Assembly: GCA_030704615.1 (NCBI GenBank)
Contig: CM060732.1
Location: 51,813,053-51,877,052 of the forward strand
Direction of reading: 5' to 3'
Source of the DNA: Takakia lepidozioides
Taxonomy: Eukaryota; Streptophyta; Takakiopsida; Takakiales; Takakiaceae
Length of the DNA: 64,000 nucleotides
Shown here: one piece after another, positions 33,901-46,141 of the stretch
Layout of the letters: each line of letters opens with the position of its first letter
How positions within the stretch are numbered: the first letter of the stretch is position 1
Notes under the pieces: model-generated
Seen by the model: the letters and a program-made list of their open reading frames with translations, nothing else
What the model was told of the DNA's origin: nothing
Databases searched by the model: none
Made by a program: the position numbers and the translations under genes

Positions 33901-36900
33901 ACCGCAGGGGAATTGCCCGCAAAGCTTCTCTGTGAATAAGAAAACAAACACTGACATCAACATTTTACTACAAAGCCAAAATGTCTAGTGAACATGCTTA
34001 GTTCTATGTGAACAAGGATACACCAGCACTGTCTCAATTGCACCTACCACAGAAGCTTGTATTAGGTAACTTCAGAAGATCTGTACTGTGAGTCAACTGA
34101 AGTAGATCTGCTATTCATAAGGACGAATTGTCAGCCTACCACGCATACACCAAGGGTATCTCAAAGCACCAAAAGCACGACAAACAAGCTTCAAGCTGCA
34201 GAAGGTAGTCATACCCAGCCAGGACTTTGAACCGGTGCTCCAATGTCTCTCCAATATGTAGAATCTGCTTCACATCTTCCATTGGTAGCCGGTCTGCGAT
34301 ACCTTCAGTTTCTGCAATTCCCCCATAATTTTCTATGAACCAAAGCCTGCTTCTGATTGAATTGGAAAGTGTTCATCAGAGCTATTGAAGGGCATATCAA
34401 ATTGAAAAGATTACCGACGATAGCTTGGCTGCTTAAGAGTAAGTTAACCTTCACTTCACTCCACTCCATGAGGATCCCTCGACATGAAAGCCATGTACAT
34501 TGGGGCTGCGGTACAGAAATTCCAGGCCCAAAATGGAAAGGAGTGGAAGTGACACATGATTAATGTTCAGAATCATTTGAAAATCGATGAGAGAATGTGC
34601 TGATAATGCATTGTTTGCCGTAGCTTTGTAGCCATAGACCTGCACCGAGTTTGGGCTGAGTGAGAGAGTATGTGTGTGTGAGAGAGAGAGACAGAGAGCA
34701 AAGAAACTGAAAATGCCTTCAATCACTAGATTACCCACCTGGACAATCGGGAGTTGTTGACTGCGCCTGATGAACACTCGGAAGAGTGATCCCTGCCTTT
34801 GCTGGCAAGATATTTACTGCTACATGAGAGCAATTTAACATGCCATCCTTTTCTGCACCATGGGTACTCATTTGTACAGTGAGAGTCTTCTCACTTTCAA
34901 GTTCATGCATGCCATTCTCTTCTCCTATAACCTCCTCTTCACCATCTTCCTGATATTCAATTTCTGTTACATGAGGGTCAGTTACTCCTGGCTCTTCCTC
35001 TCTTTCACACTGTGCCTCTGTTTCGAAGTCCAGCTTGATATCAACATCCTGCTCTTCCGCCGGTTCTAAATGTAATTGCAGACCTCCCTCTGTTGCAGGC
35101 TTAGACTCTGGCTCGCCCACCTGTTCCTGTGACTTGAGTTCTGATAATTGTTCCATTCCCTGCTCCACTTCAGGCAATGGTTCCTCACCCAATTCTGTGG
35201 GGCATTGCACCTCTCTAGCCTTCAGTTGTATCTCATAATCTAGAAGTGCTGCAGGCTTCTCCCACGTTGTCTCACCAGTTTGCATATTCCAGTAATAATA
35301 TTCTCCACTTTCCTCATACAAAACTGCTTCCCACCCACACTCAATGATACCTTCCTTGGGGTCCAACAGTATAGGTGCCACACATTCTCCATCCCTGTCT
35401 GTTGTGGATGGGACAGAACCACTCCGAAGTGATTCTGTATCCTCATCTCCATCGATACCGTTTGAAATGGTCTTCTCCTCTTTCTCATGACCTTCAGTCT
35501 CTGAGGATAGAGATACTGTTACCTTGTCTCCTACCGTCTTGGAACCATCCTCCCCCGTTCCATCCTCCTCCTTCAACAGCCCACTCGTTTCCAAGTCGGC
35601 AAGGAAGTTGGCCACCTTCACAGACAAAGTTTGACTTGTAAGCAGAAAAGTTCCTAGGGAGTACAAACAATCACCTAGTCACCTTAGTGAACAATCTGAT
35701 CCTGTACACAAGGCTGTAAAGAGACCAGCCTGTAACCAACTGCAACATACAGTGGCCATACCTGTTCATCAACATGAACCGAGGCCGTGACATCCCTAGA
35801 ACCCAGCTTCTTGGTACCATTTGCAACAGGAGGTTGAATCTCTTCATCTCCATCGTCGTCACTGTACTGTCCGAGCAGCGACAAAGGATTTTCCTGCACG
35901 GTGCCTGCAAAAGACAACAGCCTTATGAGCAAACTAAAAGTAACAGCTCATGACTGAGAGGACAGCTTCAGCCATGTTCCAGCTGGCGGAACCCCTTTTG
36001 CTCCTTATCTCGAGGCTCGCATTATGGTTTCTAATATAATCCCCCCTTAATTTCCATCCTGTGATGGATCCTACTATTTATCACAAAAGAGAGTGGGACC
36101 ACATGCCTTTGCTGAGTGCAGATGGCATCCTGGATACCACATCAGATAGGCCATGAGACACCTGACACCACAATAAGAGAAGGGGTAGGGTTTACAAACC
36201 AAACAAAGCTAGAATCATACGAACCGAGTGCTGCCGGTCTGCAATCTCTCGCCCGCGCTGGTTCATTGGACGTAGCCAGCTGGCCCGACAACTGACAAAG
36301 AAGAGGCCTCAACAATATCTGATTCAACATTCCCTGCTGTGCTTGGGCGCCCAACTGTTTGTCCCCAACATAAGACAGAGCCAACCTAGAGGCCCGATAA
36401 CCACTCTCTCAAGCCAAATCACATCGGCTGAACCAAGTTTGTGAAAGTTCCCTTCGGACAAATGCCCTGGCAGACATACTCTTGCTTGCAGGACCACCAT
36501 GAGGGCAAGCCCGGTGAACCCACCTGGTAGGGACGGTGGAGAAGGGCCTTCAACGCTACCAACAGCATTTAACTCATCTCCAGCCTCCTGTGCTGCAGTG
36601 CCAGGCACCATCCCTGCAAGACCCATCTCCCCAAAGAATAATCTTTAGGCACTACTATGGCGTGTCGTGGTCATGAAATACAAGAGAAAAAGAGAAAAAA
36701 TTCTGCAGCATCTATGCCACTGATGCAGTATTCAGCAACAACACACTCTACCTACCGGGCATCATGCATGCATATAGATCCAGCAAGGAATTTGAAACGT
36801 CAGTTCAGCCTAGATGTACAATTAGCATCATAATCCCAATCCCAGCAAACTCTTTTTGATTACTTCATATCTCGTGCAGGAAAAAGCGGCCCATACAAGT

Positions 36901-37610
36901 AAGACACTGGTTTTCTTTTCATGCCAAATAAACTATGTGGATCACACTAGCAGGAAAAAAAAGTTAGTGAGTTCCGTGGAGTATTGGAAAAATCACACCA
37001 GCACGGCTTCGTTAAAGCACGACATAAACCTTGAGACCTACGTCACCAAAAAGGCCACTCTACATGCATACCTTGTACTAAGAGGGCTCCTCACTATCAT
37101 CATACAATGAAAATACCACCAGGTGGCAGCTAAATATACCGTGACGTGGTTACTTGTGCCAGATAATCGAGATCATGTTCACTATGCGAGAAAGGTTTCA
37201 CGATGGCGCATCCTTTCTACTTATTACTTCAGGGAAGACAAATCAATGAAGCAGAAAATCTTTGAAAGTGTTCTTAAGCATATAATATTTCAATTCTCCT
37301 AGTTCCAGTAAAGAAGGATCGTTTGGACACTTTCCAAGAACATGTGATTGCTGCAGCAGAAGAGGCCAAAAAGCTCCGGTCAAATAAGTAACTGGTCTAC
37401 ATTTCAAAGATTGAAAAACTCGGCAACAATGATAAAACTTGAGGAGCATGATACAGAAACAAATCGTAACATCTGCGACTAGTGACAACGTTAACACGAA
37501 CCTTTGGCCACACTTTCGCCGGGATCATCGTCCTTCCATAGGTCAAGTTTTACTCTGCGACCACCCCCTCCGAGAAGTCCCGCATGCCTACGATCTCTCC
37601 TCTTTCCCAT
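30987..37610 (-). CDS. FNBP4-like protein with two WW domains
   Basis: Eleven exons: 37610-37502, 36613-36524, 35904-35762, 35615-34735, 34346-34215, 33929-32731, 32621-32536, 32269-32165, 31942-31866, 31488-31320, 31073-30987. All borders are GT-AG and phases agree, giving 1025 residues. It begins MGKRRDRRHAGLLGGGGRR, as in plant FNBP4-like proteins. WW domain 1 (GWEAVLYEESGEYYYWN ... WEKP) is in exon 4, after an acidic region. Exon 6 is Pro-rich (PPPPP runs). Exons 7-8 hold a conserved KKVSSMVNKWLAAKEELHP block, and the terminal exon carries WW domain 2 (GWQAFWDSESAEVYYGN ... WERP). WW domains bind Pro-rich ligands; the animal homologue FNBP4 is linked to formins and splicing. A role in nuclear RNA processing or actin regulation is inference. 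Confidence 0.87.
31936..32161. repeat. 113-bp tandem duplication at an exon border
   Basis: Two near-identical copies, offset 113 bases (GCCACTCCTGAACACAAAC at 31936 and 32049). The first copy contains the 3' splice site and first bases of exon 9 of the WW-domain gene; the second places a duplicate splice acceptor in the intron. Confidence 0.9.
34602..34656 (-). repeat. LINE-tail repeat, copy C
   Basis: The reverse complement reads CCCAAACTCGGTGCAGG, then TATGGCTACAAAGCTACGGC and AAACAATGCATTAT, a diverged copy of the LINE tail. It lies in the intron between exons 4 and 5 of the WW-domain gene, same strand, with a CT/CA-rich stretch before it. Confidence 0.75.
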
Positions 37611-38404
37611 TTCGCTCTCCTGTTTAATCAGCTCCCTCGAGGCCGCACTCGGAGAAGACGTTCTGCTTCAGGCATCCTACACCGTCACACTAGTCACTAC
37701 ACTCAAGCACAACTTCAAACTGACCTTTCTATCATACTTAATTCCTCCATGTCCCTCTTCCTAACTCTCAATCACTGCCTCTCGACGAGCACGCCTTAGA
37801 TCGGCTTGGCGAGGGGGAGTAGCAGCGAGGCCACCTTCCTAGGGTTTGGGGCTGCGCGCAAGAACTCGGTGCTCACGCTCTCGGGCGCGCGGAGAGATGA
37901 ACACACTCTACGGATGAAAAGCTCCATGATATGGATGAACGATCATATGGATGAACAAACCTGCATGTAACGTGTTTTCTTGAGATGAAACTTGGATGAG
38001 ATATGATTCGTTCAGTTAAAAATGGTGGTAGGACTAAATTAGGAACAGCGACGAAGGAGACGAGCAGTCGCATGTCTGTGGACAATTCTGCGGCAGTTGC
38101 CTGCGACACAACCTTCCTGGAGGTAATCCTTCTTACAACGTAGCCAATGGGAGAGGGCCACCGTGACTGTGTCTGTGTCTGTCGCGCTCCGTGCGGTGCT
38201 CTGGTCTGCTGTGCAGTGCAGTGGAGTGCAGGGATGGCGGAGAGGAGTCGAGGAATTGTGCGGAAAACGAGCAGAGTGTGAGAGAAATGCAGGAGCTGTT
38301 TGTTGCGGGCTCGCCTCCGCAGCGATGGGAAGAGCCCTGGAGGATTGCAGCATCCACTCGATCACTAGTTGCAGTTTGAGCAATTGGAGCAGCATGAGCC
38401 CGCC
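37611..38404. other. Intergenic region between divergent gene starts
   Basis: No gene. It lies between the WW-domain gene start and the bHLH-like fragment, and probably holds promoter sequence for the former. Confidence 0.4.
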
Positions 38405-38940
38405 ATGGACGTGCTCCTGGACCAATTCTTGAGCATACCCTCCTGGACGGAGATTGGGGGTGCTGGGGACTACAGTGCCATTAATTCCCCCGCACCGATG
38501 CAGATGGGTGCAGCGCAGAAGGGATTCTCCATGTCGTTGATGCCCCCCCTGGTTTCCGTGGAGGGGCATTGGAGGTGGGCGGACCTGGTGGAAATTGCGT
38601 GGAGGGCGCACTTTTGATGGAGGATGACATGGGGCAAGCCCTGCAGCTTTTGTTCGGTCAGGGGCATGGTTCTTATGCCGGTTTCCCTGGCCACTGCCAT
38701 ATCCACTTACAACAACTCCCATCCCTCCAGGAGGCTCACAATCCGCAGCAAAGGGAGATGGTAACAGACAGTGGCTGAGCGCTGTGGGCGCTGACAGGCT
38801 TGCTAGTTATGAGCCAGGCAACATTGTCCCATCAATGGCTGGCAGAAGCAGTAAGGATATCAGGGAGGCTGAGAAAGCTCATGCTGCCACAGGAGCTTCA
38901 GAAGGGGAGAAGAGTGATAATTGTCCAGGGGGGGGTGAAT
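38405..38940 (+). pseudogene. bHLH (LRL/UNE12-like) N-terminal fragment, broken
   Basis: MDVLLDQFLSIPSWTEIGG matches the start of the plant bHLH subfamily containing UNE12/bHLH7 and LRL proteins, which regulate tip growth and related processes. Reading then shifts at a seven-C run (38543-38549) into GFRGGALEVGGPGG and LLMEDDMGQALQLLFGQGHG, and later into a third frame (GDGNRQWLSAVGADRLASYE) that ends at a TGA. No bHLH DNA-binding domain is found in the next kilobases. It is either a 5' fragment with two frameshifts or, less likely, a gene with unrecognised introns whose domain has been lost. Confidence 0.5.
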
Positions 38941-40282
38941 GATTTCTGCAGGCTTGTGTTGTCTGAGTCAGGTATATTTCCCTCTGCATTTTGTATTTTG
39001 GAATCACATTTGATGGTGGAGTCGTTCTGATATTTCATGGCGTCCGTGACTTCACCTGGGCAATGCCCAACTCATCTAAGGGGTCTGGACTAATGGTGCG
39101 CAGAGATATGTTTAATGGTCTTGCACAGTGATGGGGCCCAGAAGGCTATCCTAGTTCTTCCAAACCCTACCAATTGCTTTTAAGGATAATGGAGAAAATA
39201 TGAACCAAATATTTGAGTGCAACCCATTACAGTATAAAACAGGTTGATGTGTTCTATCTTTGCCTAAGTTCCTGCCCTTCTATGTAGGGGGACTAATGTT
39301 GATAAGGGATTACACACAGAAGAGCTTTGCAGCAGCCTGCCATGGATTTAAGAAGGACCAAGAGTCTTACTTGATGGGTGAGAGGAAAAGCCTGCAACTG
39401 AAAGCAATTCCTTGACTTTCATGAGTGCAGAAAGGATTTACATTTCCATTTAAGCTGTAACACAGCACAGTTTCTCTTTCCCAGCATCATCCTGCACCAC
39501 CCTCCTCACCCTACTCCTCAAAACCTATAGGATCTCACAAATCCTCTACACTGAAGAACTGAGAACCAACCCAATGGACAGTCCCGAAAAGGTGGGAATT
39601 CCAATCACCCCTGGAGTGGATGTCGTATCTTGCACCCAGATATGTAAAACGAGGAGACTGGAAGGACCTTATAAAAATCATACAGGAAGGACTGATTGCA
39701 TTAATTGGAAGACACCACATCTCCGCATACCTACAGTTGTAGTTCGCAGCTCCTTGCCAGAGAGCTGCTGAAGATCAGGCTCAAGCACAATCCACTAGAC
39801 CACTGTTGATGCATGCTGTTGCCCAGCATCCTCTCCGGTGTCTGCCCCCTCTAACAGCACCAAGTGTTGTCTGGATTGTTGTTCCAGCAATCTGTAGGTC
39901 GCCTCATTTGGGAGGACATTATCAGTTGTTGTGACAGTAATCATGTCATCTCCCTAATCTCACTTGATGCTTCCATTCAATCCAATAATCCAGTAAGTTG
40001 ACCCTCCGTATTGTCTTCACTGTCCCCAACAAACACCCCCCATTTGCTGCCTCTGTTTCCTTCCATGAATGCGAGACCAGATGAGCAGCCAAAGAATCCT
40101 GACTACATTTTACTTAAGAGGGCACAGAGGCCTCAGCATTTTATTAGAAAATTGAAAACCACAACGAGCAAAGAAAATGTTCTACTCCCTAAAGCTTATA
40201 TCATGGATGAGGGCACTGCCGGAAACTGAGGCTAAGTCCGCAGTAATGAACTAACCCATGATAGTCAACTAATACATCGCGA
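38941..40282. other. No gene supported
   Basis: No coding signal or clear repeat was recognised between the bHLH fragment and the GDSL esterase gene. Confidence 0.35.
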
Positions 40283-42287
40283 TCACTCTAGAAAATACTC
40301 TGATTTCAAATTGCATTGGGTGATGAAATCAGTGGGAGGGTCGAGATATTGTCCTGTTAAAAAAGATTTTGCTACAATCTTGTAGAATGATTCAGTAAAG
40401 TGAATCCCATCCCAAATAATATATTTGGTGGGATCCCGAGATCTGTAGGTGTCCAAATCCACAGTTTTCCCTTCAAATGTTCCGTTCTTTCCGCACGTCA
40501 CAACCTTGTTGAAATTATATGGATGCCCATATCCGCAAGCTGCCTCAAAAATGTTCTCTTTTGGAAATCCTGAAGACACAAACGATAGGATTATAAGTCA
40601 GTCAACAAAATCGAAATGTATGAACTCCTGATTAAGCAAAAGCAGACTAATTTACTAAAAACAAATGTTGTTATAATCCATAGAAAATAAAATTTGCATT
40701 TAATTATGATTATTACATTTGGATCTTACCATATTGTTGTGGGCTTTTGATGATGTCAAAGTTGATATCATAGTAACCACCAAAATGAAGTGTAATTCCT
40801 GGCAATCGCCGACGCAAGTCTTTAATCATTCTTTCCAATCCGCGGTTGTAGGCTTTGACAACTTCATTGTGCGGGATCAAGCATCCATACTCATCTCTGG
40901 AAACATTGTCATTGCCAAAATTCGAAAGGAAAAATGCAGCGCATCCTTCTGCTGGGTTGTTGAAAATAAAAAAGTTTCGAGCTCCGGTATTATATAGAGT
41001 CTGCAGTCACAATTATAACAAGTAAATTTAGATGACAATTTAGATTTTTGTGATACACTGCTCTTTGTTACAATGGTTCTGATTCGATTTAGATTGAAAG
41101 TATCATTGGCTCTCTAAAATTGAAATGACAATTATTAACACTTTAATAATATTATTTAAATGAAAACATTATACGAATTATACAATTGAGAAACCTACCT
41201 CTGTAGCAGCTGAAATTGCTGCCACTGATTCGGGTACAGTAAATTCAGTGACGTTTGCAGGTGCTATGTTTCGTAGGTACTGATACGAAAAGTCGTTGCC
41301 TCCCGCATGGATAACGTATAATCCACTGTCATAGGCTTGTGGTGTGGGTTGTAGTTCTTTCGCTAGTTTTGCTGCCCATGGAAAACATGTTTTAGATCAT
41401 GAGTTTCAAAAAAGATATACCACATTATAGATGAGTTCTTCAGATATCAAAGTATGTAATGTTGAGCAGATGTATTAAAACTTAATTGGAAACTTTCTGG
41501 GACAGATCCGTTTATGTTATATCAGTGACAGGTTTATATAAGTAAATTAACTATAATGTCCAGTTTTAGCAGGAAAACTTACAATTTGCATTAGATTTGA
41601 AATCCAAAAATTGCTCCACTTGCAACTCCAGATGATACGGAACTATATAATCTTCATTTCGTGCGGTGGCTCCGGCGTATGCAAAATTTATCCCATGACG
41701 AAAATCGGGTTTCGTAACATTTGTAATATATGCTTGGATGGGGGTGAGAAATGGAAATCCAAGTGCGTGAGCTGTTTTTCCGCATTAACCACATCATCAA
41801 ACAATTACATTACTGAAGATGGTTCTCAATCAAACTAAACATACTTGAAACCTGTCTGGAAAGTTATAGACTTGCTAATGTCATTAAAAAATAAAAATAA
41901 AACTAAAAATCAGCAAATTTCAAGAATAGAACAATATTGACGTGTTGGCAAAGGTATCATGCGAATCTCATTACACTGGAAATGAAATCTCATGGTCTGA
42001 AAAGCCAGGAGACGCTTACCTATGAAGTCAATCACAAGACGACCGTTGGAATAACGGCCAGCAGGGTGTCCATAAAAAGTTTCTCCATAAGGTCTATTCA
42101 AATGTAGTAATTCGTTTGATGGGAATGCTAACTGGTCATTCCCCGTATCGGAAAGTGAGTCGCCGAACATAAACAAAGCACCTGATGGGCAAGCCGGTTT
42201 GACATCCCTGATGGATCGAGCATGTACACTCCAAGTTGTAGCTAAAAGTACCACCAAAAATAGCATCACGGGACACATGATGCCCAT
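40283..42287 (-). CDS. GDSL-type esterase/lipase
   Basis: Five exons: 42287-42020, 41771-41583, 41371-41199, 41000-40730, 40569-40283. All are GT-AG with consistent phase, giving 395 residues. The protein is a secreted SGNH hydrolase. Residues 1-24 are a signal peptide (CPVMLFLVVLLATTWSVHA). Block I is FGDSLSDTGN with the nucleophile Ser, the oxyanion Gly lies in NFAYAGATAR, block III is HAGGNDFSY with the Asn, and block V is WDGIHFTE with the catalytic Asp and His. All catalytic residues are present. The frame is open upstream to 42392 but lacks an ATG, so MGIMCP is the start. The likely substrate is an ester of wall polymer, lipid or secondary metabolite, which sequence cannot settle. A TATA box (TATATAA, 42471-42465) precedes it. 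Confidence 0.93.
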
Positions 42288-42464
42288 TGTTATAAACACT
42301 AATCGCACCTCAAGACACCCAAACTCCAAAACTATCGCGCACAGAAGACCATAAGGAGACAATTTTGTGAGAGAGATACGACCACAAAACAAAACACAAG
42401 GAACTTAACACAAGGAACTTGCTTGGTCCGTGTATGATAGAGAGAGGCTTAAGCTCACCCCTCA

Positions 42465-42471
42465 TTATATA
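42465..42471 (-). promoter_or_regulatory. TATA box of the GDSL esterase gene
   Basis: TATATAA on the minus strand, about 180 bases before the start codon, upstream of a leader free of long ORFs. Confidence 0.45.
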
Positions 42472-43735
42472 CCTCTGATCTTGGCTCTTTTACTTCACCT
42501 AAAGTATCAGTTTTGCCGCTTTTTACTAAATAAAAAGATAGAGTTGAAAAAAGATAAGCTTTATTTTTAAAAATTACTCCGTATCATGGAAAAAGATTGA
42601 ACAACACGCTGACGGATTCCAAAAGTATGCTATTTCGGTTTGGGTGATTAGAAAAAGAAACTGAGAGTAAAGTTCGTTTACAAAAAGAACCTTATGTAAA
42701 AGTATACTTTATCAGTCTGGAACAGTAAGGAACTAAGGTAGGACTAAGGTAGGACTCGTCTCTGGCAAAAGCTCGAGGAGTCGAGACGAAAGATGGACGA
42801 CGTCCATTGAACGGAAAAAGTCGTCCACTGAAGGGCTCGAGGAGTCGAGACGAAAGAGAGAGGAAAGATGGACGACGTCCATCGAACGGAGAAAGTCGTC
42901 AAGTGAAAGGACGACAGCGGACGCTAGCCCCAGGCAACCCTGAAGACACACACCACGGCACCACGCACTTCATTCGCTTTATCTCGGGAAGGAAAATAAT
43001 GGACGCTGTTGCTCACAGTCTTCCGGCAGGGCATAGCTCTGCTTTTCCGAGATTTTCTGGAGAGTTTAGCATGTTTGTAAAGGAAGCTACTTCTGTACAG
43101 CCATTTCTCGGGACAGCCGCTACGAGACTTTTTCTCGTGAGGTCAAGACCACTCTTCCCATTGTGTTTTCATGTTTTCTCTGGGGTAGGCAATGGAGCAT
43201 TAACCGGACTGCGTTGTATCACAATGAATGCTTCATTGCAGTAGACATCTTTACAGTATCTGTAAGGCTTGATGCGGTGTTGTAAGAAGTGATAGAGTCA
43301 AGTATATTCTAGTGCTGTAGAGTGGTAGACATTGGATGTCAAGAAAGGATTCTTTCGTAGCTAAAACTAAATTCTTCAGAGCTTCTTCTATGGTTGAGTC
43401 TTCGCGCTCATGTCGCAAACTAACCTGCACGAATTCCAGGTATTTAGACAGACAATGTAAGCACACGTCTCAACTCTTTTACGGCCCAGCATAGTGTCAC
43501 CATGAACAATTCACGTCCAAATCTTGTTAATTTATCAAGTAGAGCATTCGAAATTTCATGTGACATGCATTGCAGCGCAAGATAGGACAGACGTAACCAA
43601 ACGGGCTTGCACAGGTGTAATTGCGAAAGTGGGGCCTATTGTAGCACCTTGAGAGCAGCATTGGTTTTCCCAAATACCTTACAGTATATAGGTGATCACT
43701 GTTAAAGCTTGCCGAGATTCTCATCTGTTTCTTCC
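42472..43735. other. Divergent intergenic region with a tandem duplication
   Basis: This holds the promoter side of the GDSL and FKBP genes. A plus-strand frame at 42807-43244 overlaps the 64-bp duplication and has no recognisable motif. Confidence 0.35.
42771..42905. repeat. 64-bp imperfect tandem duplication
   Basis: GCTCGAGGAGTCGAGACGAA starts copies at 42771 and 42835. Both continue into GATGGACGACGTCCATYGAA and a GAAAGTCGTC phrase; the second copy has a GAGAGGAAA insertion. Confidence 0.85.
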
Positions 43736-46141
43736 ATGTCGCCATCCACCACCATCAGGTTCTGTTGTTTAACAGCTGTCGAAACTGCAATCAGAAAATT
43801 ATCAAACTGTATGTGTGATTGACATACCTTCTATCTTTTGAGCCTGCAGACAAAGTCAGAAAGTTCACATCAACAGGTCATCATTGATGGAAGGGGGAAT
43901 GGGTCGCCAGAGAGGGCAGCAAGATAGTGCTGTAATACCTTCTGTAATTGCAAAGTCACAGATCAATGGTGCACATTTGAGGCGTAGTATGTTATCCATG
44001 ATGAGTGCCATGATAGCTGCTGCAGCCTCTCCACCAGCAACAGCGGCTCCCATGCCTATGATGGTTGAAGCAGATCTTCCCAGGTAACCCCTTTGAGGTC
44101 TCACTCTTATGTTCAATGTATGATGGGTTATCTATCATTCCTCGCTAGTGTAGTCATCCTCACATGCTCTTCAGAGATTTTCAGAGATTCTTAAGAGAAT
44201 TACAATTCTTCTTTGAAATTCAAAGACTTATTCTTTGAATTGTAAGAATTGTGAAGAAATTACTCTTTTCCTGTTGATTGTTTTGTTGTACTTACAATGT
44301 CTCTCTTGTGCAGGTTTCGTAGGACTTCGAGTGGAGTGAAGATTCAAGGTAAAGTTTCTTGCTCTCTTAACAGACCAAGAACTTCTCAACTGCATAGCGG
44401 GAATCTACTAACACAGGAAAGAGTGCCTGCCATTTACGACTAGAAAGCTTTTAGCACGCTTTCTGATGGATGAATGCCATCTATGATCACACAAAATGAT
44501 CATTTGATCAAGTCAATGTGGATTGCCGTAGTCTCTCCCTGGTCTTCAAGGCGCATACTCATAGGCCTGTATTGTGCCAACATCCGAACTAAAAATGTCC
44601 AAATTTTGTAAATCTACAATGTCTAATTGCCCCTTTTGTTGATCAAAAGTTCTTTCTAAAGAATGTCAAACAGACATACCCCTGGGTGCATCAGAAGAAT
44701 CTGAGGAGAGAAGGTGGAAACCTTGGGGTTGGACAGGATGGCTTGCTTTGCAGTGATACTTCTGCGCTGTGGCTGCCTGCGAGCATTAGTATGAGAGCTG
44801 AACTTGGGGACTCCTGGTTTTGCTCAGAGGTGGTGGAAGGGGCTGGGCCTGAGGCGAACAATGGAGATCTTGTGGAATTCAATTATGTATGCCGGCGCTC
44901 GAATGGTTACTTTGTCTACAGGTATAAATTATCAGTCATCTCTGAAGGTGGATGCTTGTCCTGTTGTGCATTAATAATATATTTGCAAATGCTTGCAGGT
45001 GCCGTGAGGCATTATGATTTCCCCGGTGAACTTCATTTTCTCAGCTTATGTGAATTTGGGATGGTATTGGTGGATATTGGTTGACCCACAACAAACTCTT
45101 TTTTTTCTCATTGTGGATTTGTGGGAAACTAATGCAGCACAGTGGATCAGTTCAATGGAGAAAGCGAGCCTGTGGTGCTGCCACTAGGTGAAGGCAAGGT
45201 ATGATTTGGGCTTCTCTTCCTCAAATTCTAGTGTAAATTTTTCCAGAGTTGCAGTTAGACATGTCCTCGCTCTTAGCAGTTGCAGCTGGGGTGTACAATT
45301 TTTATCATGCCCTCCTTGCAGACTCCAACTTATCTTAAATGAGATTTTTAGCTTATTTTCATCTCTCTCATTTTCATTGGACAGAGCAGAGTCATTGACT
45401 GTTTCATAAATATAATAATGCATATTGGATGCAGATTATTGCTGGCCTTGAGGAAGTGATAATGGGTATGAAGCCTGGAGGTATGTTAACGGCGAGTTGC
45501 TTGTTGTTTTCTTCGTGTCTGAGTGCCATTATGGCTTTTCTTCGCATTTCTGCTGTACCAGCTACTTATTGTGTGCTATGTTCGCATGTAATATCCTTTG
45601 GAGGCTGCCTTCACATTTTTCAGATATTCTGTGGATGTAACATGATGACGCGAAGTAGTTGTCTTTGGATCAGGAAAGAGGAGGGCACTTGTACCACCGG
45701 CAGTTGGCTATGTCGATACCTCTCTGGAGCCCCAACCTCATGAGGTATGTGTGCTTGTTGGGGCTTGTGAAAAGGAAGGATAGGAACTTGCAACACAAGA
45801 AAATAATTCGTTTGTTTTTTGTGCTTATGTTTCTTTGCTTCTAGTTTTAGTTTTTCCTCTCTCTGTGCTCAGTGAAGCTCATTTTATAGAGAACTTTGGA
45901 TAGTGTTTTGAATTAAGTTGTTTCTGCTACCGCATCTACTGTGCAGTGGGTCAGTGACCTCCAAAGTCATTTTCGGAGTCTAGGGGATGGGATCGAGTTT
46001 GTGTGAATGGGAACTGAAGACACTTTTTGGAGATGTCTCACATGGAATGGTGGCGATGTGCAGTTTGGACCCCAAAGGAGCCTCATGTCACATGCTAAGG
46101 AGCCCCTTGTATTTGAGGTGCAGTTGCTTAGGATCTGGTGA
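43736..46141 (+). CDS. Thylakoid-lumen FKBP-type peptidyl-prolyl isomerase (FKBP16-1-like)
   Basis: Eight exons: 43736-43758, 43850-44083, 44314-44348, 44828-44921, 45138-45198, 45435-45480, 45674-45744, 46064-46141. Borders are GT-AG with matching phase, giving 213 residues. Exon 2 encodes a twin-arginine lumen signal (LRRSMLSMMSAMIAAAASPP, then an Ala-rich cleavage region). The FKBP domain runs from EVVEGAGPEANNGDLVEF through VCRRSNGYFVY, STVDQFNGES, GLEEVIMGMKPGGKRRALVP and PPAVGYVDTSLEPQPHE to FGPQRSLMSHAKEPLVFEVQ. This order matches Arabidopsis FKBP16-1, which is associated with photosystem I stability. Several canonical active-site aromatics are replaced, as is usual in lumen FKBPs, so isomerase activity is uncertain. 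The 23-base first exon is the least certain part. Confidence 0.85.

Noticed and set aside
38039-38722. 227-residue minus-strand frame
   Set aside because: It overlaps the bHLH-like fragment on the other strand, is His/Pro/Arg-rich low-complexity, and has no motif.
42807-43244. 145-residue plus-strand frame upstream of the FKBP gene
   Set aside because: It starts inside a tandem duplication and shows no transit peptide pattern or domain; the FKBP exons explain the region better.
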